From Phytophthora quininea (Eukaryota > Oomycota > Peronosporomycetes > Peronosporales > Peronosporaceae), in NCBI GenBank assembly GCA_011947345.1, contig JAAVTG010000323.1, positions 1 through 64,000 of the forward strand: a stretch of 64,000 nucleotides of DNA, written 5' to 3'. This document shows, piece after piece, positions 57,071 to 64,000 of this stretch. The notes under the pieces are model-generated. The model ran no database searches. It saw only the letters and a program-made list of their open reading frames with translations, and had not been told where the DNA came from. Within the stretch, counting starts at the first letter, position 1, and each line of letters begins with the position of its first letter. Made by a program: the position numbers and the translations under genes.

Positions 57071-57214
57071 TACGGTGGAAGGCATCGAGATAGATATGTT
57101 TTAACGCGTCCCGGTCCACGCTTTGCTCGTGCGCCCAGTTAACGATGTCCATTTATCGTTCCCAGTGTGGAATTCCCCCAAAACCGTAAACCAACCTTCG
57201 ATTTCAAGACGACC

Positions 57215-57538
57215 ATGTGTATCAGCTACCTGTTGCTTCTGTTGACCGTTCACCTCGCAAGCGGGAGCGCCCTCCAACATCTGCGTGCACCAAATGTGGC
57301 CAGCAAATTCCTATCGGCTCAAGAAGCCAAGAACAAAGAAGAAGGAAGAAGGCTTGAACCGGCCACATGGAACACCCTGGTGGCCAAGTTGTTCCCCCAG
57401 CAATACTTGAAGAATCTAAAGGTGTTACTGAAGGTCAGGGGAAAGTGGTCTGGAAGTTGGTCGACGGGAAGTACAAGTATGTCTTGGTATAGGCTCCTTC
57501 GAGTGTGGTTTGCCAAACGACCAACGAACATGGATTGA
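57215..57538 (+). CDS. Secreted QxLR-type effector candidate 1
   Basis: Candidate secreted effector. ATG at 57215 opens a hydrophobic signal peptide of about 19 residues, followed by QHLR at residues 21-24 (the Q-x-L-R variant of RxLR) and an EGRR stretch in the place of the EER motif. The body of the protein resembles the candidate at 62064 (YLKNLK). The last part of the frame departs from that paralogue, so the C-terminus is probably altered here by a base loss near 57430. An upstream in-frame ATG at 57167 would add residues ahead of the signal and is less likely. Host target unknown. Confidence 0.55.
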   Translation: MCISYLLLLLTVHLASGSALQHLRAPNVASKFLSAQEAKNKEEGRRLEPATWNTLVAKLFPQQYLKNLKVLLKVRGKWSGSWSTGSTSMSWYRLLRVWFAKRPTNMD

Positions 57539-57723
57539 TCCCTGTCTTTTTACTTGAGCAGCGCTGTCCGTTGTCAAACTCATGTCACTTTTCGTTTGTT
57601 CTTCAACATTCCAGTATATTCCAAATACGACCACTACTTGACACCGCCAGGATTTCGATCGTATCGGCCAATTTTGCACTCGTCATGTAGTGTTGAATTT
57701 CGGCTTGTTGTCGAGTAGTACCC

Positions 57724-57768
57724 GTTTGACAGGGCGTCATCTTGGCAACAGCAACCGGTCGAGGGATT
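57724..57768 (+). repeat. Second copy of the 45-bp M96 upstream block
   Basis: Same block as 56103-56147, about 185 bases upstream of the M96-like B start. Confidence 0.5.
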
Positions 57769-57952
57769 GCGATTTTCGTAACCACCTGCCTCTGGCGTTG
57801 ATGCATCCGTGTTGGCGTGATTTCTCGAGCTTTGCAATCACTCAGATTTACTGAGAGCATTTCGTGAGTAACATGTTGTTCAGCCGGATAAATGACAGCC
57901 GGTCAAGTCACCGGTGAGACTTTCCGAGAGTGCAGAGTACGAATTGACCGAG

Positions 57953-59117
57953 ATGGACTTCGACCTGAATGACTTGGACACGAGTGCGCTGCTGGCGGAG
58001 GCGGAGGCGCTTCTCAGTACAAGAGGACCACTCGGCTTCTGTTTGGGTACCCAAGATAGTAAAGGCGATAGCTGCAGCGATGCCGACATGTCAAGCATCC
58101 TCTCTACGTTCAAAAGGAGGAGAAAAGGAAGCGTCGGAAATATCGTGCACGCGCCAAGAATGACCGAGAGGTTTTGCGCTGTCAAGTGACCGAGTTATCT
58201 CTACAACTAAGCCATGCTAAGAGGGAGATTGAGATGAAGAAGGAGAGAGGCGAGGCAACTCAAACAGCGACATATTTTCTGTGGAAGTTCAACAGTCTAC
58301 AGCAGCAAGCTCTTCGGGAGAAGGCAGAAGAAGAGCAAAGACGTCTCACCACAATGGTCAATGTCCAGGCAACCTACATCCAGACCCTTTGCGGTGGTAT
58401 CTGTGAGCAACCTGGTAGTGGGATGCCAGCTGAAAGTGACGGCAACAACGTTTCTGTCAAGTCTACAAAAGCTGCGCTGTGTGAATCCTGCATCAAGGAA
58501 ATCGAATAGACTTATGTGCGTATTGATGAGATCCTTGCCGAGTTTGAGATGGCATCTCTACGAGAAGAGGATTCAACGGCTCTTTCAACGCGGAAATCTG
58601 GTGGTGCAGAGTCCTTTCAGATGGCTACGAAGTTCTTGTTGCCTGGGGGATTACAGCAAGTCAACAACGCTATCTGGAAAGTCAGTGAGCTCTTCGCGTC
58701 TACCCAGTTATTCCCGAAGCAATCTCACGATGTGGATGACCCGAACAATACCATGGTTTACGAATTCCGCGAACGTATCTGCCTCAAGACCGGTACGACA
58801 GTCTCCTTCTACCAGCGTTTTTCTTGCGTCGCTTTATTGAAGACGGACAGATATTCCTCGTGTGGAAGTGCACTTCAAATGGAGAGGATGCATACAGCGG
58901 GATGCAATCAGTGGAGACTGGCTGGTGCCGATTAAGTCCTTCAAAGAACTCGAACCACCCTGGAACTGTGCTCGATATGTGTCAACGCTGGGAACCGATG
59001 CACTTTCGTCGATGGGAGTCCAAGACTAACATGACCAACGAGTTCCACGATGCAATCCGGCGGGCGAATGACGGTATTGTGGAGAATGTGGCACATCATC
59101 TGAAAGGCCTTGTGTGA
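57953..59117 (+). CDS. M96 mating-specific-like / bZIP-START-like gene B
   Basis: Start MDFDLNDLDTSALLAEAEALL at 57953. A basic region EKRKRRKYRARAKNDREVL near 58110, a coiled coil (TELSLQLSHAKREIE), then an ALREKAEEEQRRLTTMVNVQ region, and a C-terminal half with LLPGGLQQVNNAIWKVSELF, TMVYEFRERICLK and RRFIEDGQIFLVWKC. Breaks: a one-base loss near 58100, an in-frame TAG at 58507-58509, and a T-run loss near 58820. Paralogous to gene A. The family is known in oomycetes as M96 mating-specific-like; I infer this from the pattern, not from a search. Confidence 0.55.
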
Positions 59118-59202
59118 TTTGGAATACATTCGACTGGGGTTTTCGGTCATACACGTGAAGGGAGGAATAGATTCTTGGAATCATTAGTTGTTGCTTGCTC
59201 TC

Positions 59203-60981
59203 CTACAATTCAAACATGCAGCTGTGCACATCAAAGTGCACGTCCATCTCCTGTGAAAGTGTCACGCTGATGCGGATAACATCACGGACCATGGAAGAGG
59301 GACCGGATACGAGCACAGCTACGCGCTTCTTTCCAGTGTTGAGGGCTTGACTGCCAATCCTCCGCAGAATCCGCTCGGTATCTGGTCGCAGTGTGTGACA
59401 AGAGTTGTCTAGGCATCGGTTGACCTCAGACATCTCGAGATCTTGTTCCACTTGTGTTTGGTAGAGTTCGCTTGTAAACACGTCGTCCTGACCGGTGAGG
59501 AGTTTATCAGGAAAAAGAGGCTTCTTCATTGTGTCCGACCATGTCAAGAACGAGACTGTGGACCAAGTCAGCACCCTCGTGGACCATACAAATGAACTCG
59601 CTGAAGCTCCGAGCGGCCATCGTGATGCACCAAGTAGTGCAGCCAATTGACAACAGATCGTAGTGGAGTGACCCCAATTCCACCAGAAAACATGACGACG
59701 TGCGAATAACTTGTCGGGTCCTCCAAGTCAACCGATAGGCTTCTGTAAGGACCATCCACGAGGACATCCAGTGGGACAGCAGAACAATGCACTCCGTCAG
59801 CATCACATTCTGCTGAAACAACCGTCAGCAGCTTTTCCGTCCAGTCACCAGCAACCTTGATGTGGATGGATACCTTGGACTCATGCGGGGATGAAGAGAT
59901 GCTGAATGGATGCCACTGAAAGCTCGAAACGCTTGGCACACACACGAAGATGTATTGGCCAGCTTTGTAGTAAAACTCTTGGTTGGTTTCCTTTCGAACG
60001 CGAGGAAATTCGATCCGGATAATGTTCCTCGCAACACTGAGACCGTCAGTTGATCCGGTGCGATCACACCCATTCGGATATGGCTTGGAGACCCATTAAC
60101 AGCATTTTCGGAGCCTTGCAGCCCCTTCTTTTAAGAAATGATCCATGAGAGTAGACACGGGGACGATACACAATACGAAGAAAGATGTCCAGAATCCAAG
60201 GCACAATGTTGATCAAGACTGAGGTTACGCCGTGAGCGTACAGCATTCCAAGAACCGCGAGGAAGAGAAATCCATGCGTGTACCGAAACAGCTCGAAGAA
60301 TCGGCGCCGCACGGTGCGTAGCGAAAACACGGCCATGAAAAGCATCGCACAAAGTGCCGCAACACCGTAAGAGGCCTTGCGTTCTTTGCCGTGGACTTCA
60401 TGATGATCAATTGCCAGGATATACGCGAGGCCATGAAGCCCCGACAGAATTATTGTCACCAGGGCCGAGAGTTTGTGGTAAAACAACGCGCGCTCGTACG
60501 ACAGCCCCGTGATCTCCACAATTGGTGAGTTGTTGCGCAGTGCCATCATGAACACCACAATCAGCCCCGCAGCGGGAGGTGATCCAGTGCCTTTCACGTC
60601 TCGGTCTTGAATCGCTTTAAAAGCCGAAATTACGATCGGTATCACACACGCAGGTAGCGTGATGAATAAGTCGCCAAGCTTCACATCCAGCGTCGAAGTC
60701 ACCCACGGCAAAGGCACCAGAAAAAGATCCCGAGACAGCTTCCAACGCAGAGCCGTCCAAACGCGTGCAATCGCGAGCAGAAGCGGAAGACACCAACATG
60801 GAGTTTCACGAGGAGGTGGCTCCAGATTGTTCGTGTGTTCAACCTCAGACGAAAATCCGCGTTGCATCAATTCAGAGCTGGCAGTTAGCAGAGGGAAGGT
60901 TGTTCGCCGGTAATTCGCAGAAGGAGATTCCTCACGTGGCAACGGAGAATCCATCGGTGTTGGTAGTAGTTCGTCACACAC
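59203..60981 (-). CDS. Ferric-reductase/NOX-like transmembrane oxidoreductase 3
   Basis: A more divergent paralogue of FRE1 and FRE2 on the minus strand, starting MCDELLPTPMDSP at 60981. Membrane helices carry histidines in ALFYHKLSALVTIILSGLHG and RYTHGFLFLAVLGMLYAHG. FAD motif HPFSISSSP, NADPH motifs DGPYRS and SGGIGVTP, and the tail VSGPSSM...FDVHSCMFEL. The frame changes near 60100, 60015 and 59590, and perhaps again near 59560; the first two fit one missing base each. It lies next to the effector candidates. Electron acceptor unknown. Confidence 0.8.
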
Positions 60982-61309
60982 GTTGAGAGTTCAAAAGTGT
61001 CGGATATAAGCAAACGATTTCCTGCTCATGACCAACGCTGTCGTTCACCCCATAACCATGTACTCCGAGAGGAGTAGATACGATGGATGAACGTCACCAA
61101 GCTGGATTTTCACCGTATAAGCTCGATACGCACAGGATGGCGTTTGGGGCCATTTGCTTATGACGGTGAGGACGATTTCCGCAATCGCGTTGGTATGTCC
61201 CTGTAGTTAGAACAGCTTGTTGACGAAAACCGTAATCGCCAAGGGTTCATTTCATGTATCGCAACTTTGAAGTGCATCCATCACTTGTATTTCAGCTGAG
61301 AGCAGTCTC
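60982..61309. other. Intergenic, no gene recognised
   Basis: About 330 bases between FRE3 (-) and the RxLR candidate (+). Divergent promoters are expected. No coding or repeat signal seen. Confidence 0.4.
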
Positions 61310-61672
61310 ATGCGAGTCATTTTCTTGTTTGTTGGCGCCATTTTCGTGGGTGTGGTTACCTCCGCGGAGAAGCGCATTCTCAGGACTCCTGTCCAAGCTG
61401 AATCGAATGAAGTAGAGCAAGCTAGTGGGTTGGTCAAACCAAGCGGGCCGTTGAAAATCATCGCGCCGGCCACGTTTCCTCTGAGAGAAAGTTTTACAAG
61501 AGCGTGGATGACAAGATTGCAGACTACATCAAGGCGGGAGAGACAGCAAGCAGCATCGTGGACGTACTGAAGATCAAATCCGACATGTACCTCCTCGAGC
61601 ATCCGAATTTTGATCTTCTGCTTCGCTTCGAGCAAGTTTACAAGAAGCAACAAGAGCTGAAGCAGAAGTAGG
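61310..61672 (+). CDS. Secreted RxLR effector candidate (frame broken)
   Basis: ATG at 61310 starts a hydrophobic signal peptide of about 19 residues followed by RILR at residues 22-25, a match to the RxLR motif. No EER motif is clear. The first frame ends at 61568-61570, while charged helical coding sequence continues in another frame to a stop at 61670-61672, so the frame changes near 61485. Effectors with this layout act inside plant cells; the target is not predictable from sequence. Confidence 0.6.
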
Positions 61673-61700
61673 AGCATATCAGCAAGTTCAGCAAGGGGTG

Positions 61701-62069
61701 CTATGACTGCTCGTTAGGAAGAAACGATATCACTTTGCCGGCTATGTCCACGATACCACAACCAGTTTCATCCTGCTTGTAGTGTCTCCATTCTGACAAT
61801 CCGTAGTAAAGGAAACTTTTCAAAATCAAATTCTCGTCACCACCTGGATGTTTCCCATGCATCACTGCTTTCATGAGCTTCGACGAGCTGTTGTCATTCG
61901 TGTCTCTAACGGCCGTAGCTGCCCAGTAGAATTGGCCGCGCAGGATAATTTTTCCGATGTGAAAAAATCGATTACGAAAACCGTAAGCAGCTATACCATG
62001 GGAGAATTTATCCCTCCCAGTTCGAAAATTCCTGCCAAAACCATTCTCTAGATCAAGACGACCATGCAT
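61701..62069 (-). CDS. Hypothetical ORF, 122 codons
   Basis: Open frame on the minus strand between the two effector candidates, overlapping the start of the second by a few bases. I recognise no family. Composition is ordinary. It may be chance or a remnant. Confidence 0.2.
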   Translation of the reverse strand: MHGRLDLENGFGRNFRTGRDKFSHGIAAYGFRNRFFHIGKIILRGQFYWAATAVRDTNDNSSSKLMKAVMHGKHPGGDENLILKSFLYYGLSEWRHYKQDETGCGIVDIAGKVISFLPNEQS

Positions 62070-62360
62070 GTCAGCTACATGTTGGTGTTAATGGTCGTTT
62101 ACCTTGGAAGCGGGTGTGCCGTCCAACATCTTCGCGCCACGGATTTGTTGCCGTCGAGCGTTGGCTCCCTACCGGCCCACGACGCCACCGAAGCCAACGA
62201 GAGAAGACTTGAACCGGCCGGGTGGAGCAGTATTCTGTACAAGGTGACGGGGAAGAAGCAGCAGGAGAAGTATCTAAAGAATCTGCAGATACCTGCCATG
62301 AAGAAGGGAAAGCTGGTCGGGGAGGTGGTCGACGGGAAGTTCAAATACGTTTTGGTTTAA
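62064..62360 (+). CDS. Secreted QxLR-type effector candidate 2
   Basis: 98 codons, intact. A signal peptide (about residues 1-19) is followed by QHLR at 21-24 and NERR at 45-48, near where EER occurs in RxLR effectors. The rest is a short basic helical domain that contains QEKYLKNLQIP. TCAAGACGACCATG upstream is shared with the candidate at 57215, so the two are recent duplicates. Expected to be secreted and to enter plant cells; activity unknown. Confidence 0.65.
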   Translation: MHVSYMLVLMVVYLGSGCAVQHLRATDLLPSSVGSLPAHDATEANERRLEPAGWSSILYKVTGKKQQEKYLKNLQIPAMKKGKLVGEVVDGKFKYVLV

Positions 62361-62512
62361 GATCACATCTTAAAACAGGGATTCAGTTGAGGTTTGGCTG
62401 GTGACTTTCTTCGAATTTATCTTCTTTTTTTCTCTTGGGGAACTCAATGAACCTTGATCGTAGGAACCGGACGCTCGTATCAGCCAGATAATAATATTCC
62501 AACGTTGCTCCA

Positions 62513-64000
62513 TTACGGCGAGGACCTACCCAACGCGATATTTTGATAGGAGTCCAGATGGCGAATGCAATTTGTGATTTTAGAGGATTCGTATGAATCC
62601 CTGCAGGAAAAGTTCGTACGATTCAACATTTGTCGAAATCGACACCGTTCAAAAAATGTTTCACCGCTCGCATCCCAGTCGTTGTGGTCGGTAGTCGGCT
62701 CGCGGAAGTATACTTGTCGATAAACTGGTGAAGCGGCAAACGCGAAAATTATCGGCAGCACATGTTGATCCAACACAGAACATCTCGAATTGGAACGTTT
62801 CCTCTTCTTGGTAGGCTCCAGCTGTTTTCCACACGATAACACGCTTAAGAAAGCGATTTTCCGCTCCATCGACAGCTCCACTGGCCTGATGCGCTTGGAA
62901 TGATACTCCCGAAATTCGTGTAGATGGCCATGGTACTGCGGCGGAACCACAACGTCCAGGTATTTCAAACTACGATTTAATTCCAACATTCGAAGTAGTG
63001 CTTGTAAGTCGGTGGCAATCCGGGGCTGATACAGCTGCTCGAGTTCTTCCTCGTCGTAGCCAGCCTCAAGTTCGGTTGTACGTACGCGGAGCCCGGACAG
63101 ACACTTCGTTAGCGAACTATCGGGAGCACACAGTTCTTTCGAGAGTTTAGCAATGTCGTCCCAATTTAATTTCAAAGCAGGAATTGGCAGTTTTCTATCG
63201 TGGTAATCACTGAAATCTAAGCGCAAGTCCACCAAAGTTTTCCCACCAAGCGACAGTTTCTTCAAGTTTGGGCAAGTCCTCGAAACGAGATTGACGTCAA
63301 GCGCCTCGTATAGCCCATAGATCGTCAAGCACTTCAAAGATGACCCGATTGCTGCTAGCAAAAGCGGTAGACCGTCAGCAATCGTTTCCAGGTATAAACT
63401 AAACCCAATGGTAAGTGATTTCAGTCCGGTCAAAGTCGTATTTCCCGAATCTTGCTGATGAAACACGAGATCGCGACGTTGGACTTGGCACCTGCCAAAT
63501 CCAGGCACCAGCACGTTCACCCACGCACTATTTCCATCGTCGCTTATAGTCCGGACAGAAAGTATTGGTCATTGAAAACTTAGGACGCGGGAGGGCAACA
63601 CAGGCTCTCCATTGTCGTCAAACTGCCATCGAATTGGCGCGCCACCTATGAGAACAGCATCCCTCTCAGCAATTACTCCTCGAGGTAACCCAAGAATTTC
63701 CTCCTCTGGATGATCCGATTCTAAGACAGATACAAAACCCTTCATATCATCAACCGTCATACTCTGAATCAAAATGAGCGCTAGTGTTTCAATCGATGAA
63801 GATTGGCGAGCTCTCTTCGAGAACAGCGCGTAGGCCAGCCACTTCCACGCTTGGCCACTGGTAACAGGGTCTTCTGGTTGCATCTCTAAGCGCAAAGACA
63901 TTTTCTTCGTCGTTTGGTTTAGCACCATTGCTGAGCACATGGCCTCATAGTCACAGCCACGAAGAGCTGGATCACACTCCAAATGAATTGTACCGAGTTG
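62513..64000 (-). CDS. PWC/LDQH family copy 6 (continues off right edge)
   Basis: Frame open from the right edge to 62513, with one in-frame TGA at 63569-63571. Blocks: CSAMVLNQTTKKMSL, AWKWLAYALFSKRAR, HPEEEILG, ERDAVL, APIRWQF, WVNVLVPGFGRCQVQRRD, LRR-like LKSLTIGFSL, LKCLTIYGL, CPNLKKLSL, LRLDFSDYH, CLSGLRV, SLKYLDVVVP, and the tail VLDQHVLPIIFAFAASPVYRQVYF. The best preserved tail in the window. The N-terminal PWC block lies beyond 64000. Function unknown. Confidence 0.6.

Noticed and set aside
1..64000. Introns as the reason for the many frame changes
   Set aside because: The changes fall inside conserved motifs with no GT...AG pair or inserted sequence; a single missing base explains most.
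1..64000. tRNA, rRNA or CRISPR arrays
   Set aside because: None was recognised by eye. A tRNA scan would settle it for tRNAs.

Overview
The window looks like nuclear DNA of a plant-pathogenic oomycete, most likely Phytophthora or a close relative. The evidence is protein-level only: secreted candidates with RxLR/QxLR motifs, M96 mating-protein-like bZIP/START genes, the oomycete style of ankyrin repeat, and a mixture of Ty3/gypsy, tyrosine-recombinase (YR) retrotransposons and a Tc1/mariner element. Almost no introns are needed. No tRNA, rRNA or CRISPR was recognised.

Layout. 1-4.6 kb: the edge of a multigene family that I call the PWC/LDQH family (an N-terminal W-x-F-L-x-PWC block, leucine-rich repeat-like middle, C-terminal LDQHV...IFAFA block), a mucolipin-like channel on the minus strand, and a second family copy. 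4.6-20.8 kb: a metabolic cluster of ABCG half-transporter (-), ferric-reductase-like oxidoreductase (+), old yellow enzyme (+), second ferric-reductase-like gene (+) and second ABCG (-). The second ABCG is split by a complete 6.07-kb Ngaro-type YR retrotransposon with split direct repeats A1...B1-A2-B2. 21.2-23.5 kb: third PWC/LDQH copy. 23.7-27.0 kb: a membrane-ankyrin-TIR-TIR gene, the most interesting host gene here. 27.0-46.5 kb: an ankyrin-repeat gene split by a 17.8-kb nest, made of an outer Ty3/gypsy element (306-bp LTRs, TSD GGTAG) that contains an inner minus-strand Ty3/gypsy element (394-bp LTRs, TSD GTACT) and a second YR element. 46.6-50.3 kb: fourth PWC/LDQH copy, split by a 1565-bp Tc1/mariner element. 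50.6-52.5 kb: minus-strand ankyrin gene. 52.9-55.8 kb: fifth PWC/LDQH copy with a ~0.48-kb insertion. 56-62.4 kb: two M96-like genes, a third ferric-reductase-like gene, and three small secreted effector candidates. 62.5-64 kb: a sixth PWC/LDQH copy running off the right edge.

A pattern cuts across the whole window. Most genes are broken by frameshifts, and almost every break is a loss of one base, very often in a T, G or A run, in host genes and transposons alike. That looks more like deletion-biased sequencing or assembly error than independent gene decay. Many entries that read as broken may therefore be whole genes. The transposon insertions with target-site duplications are real breaks.

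Working together: the ABCG, ferric-reductase and old-yellow-enzyme genes form a plausible redox and export cluster, and the two ferric-reductase genes share promoter sequence. The effector candidates, ankyrin genes and PWC/LDQH copies sit among transposons, as is typical of the fast-evolving compartments of oomycete genomes.
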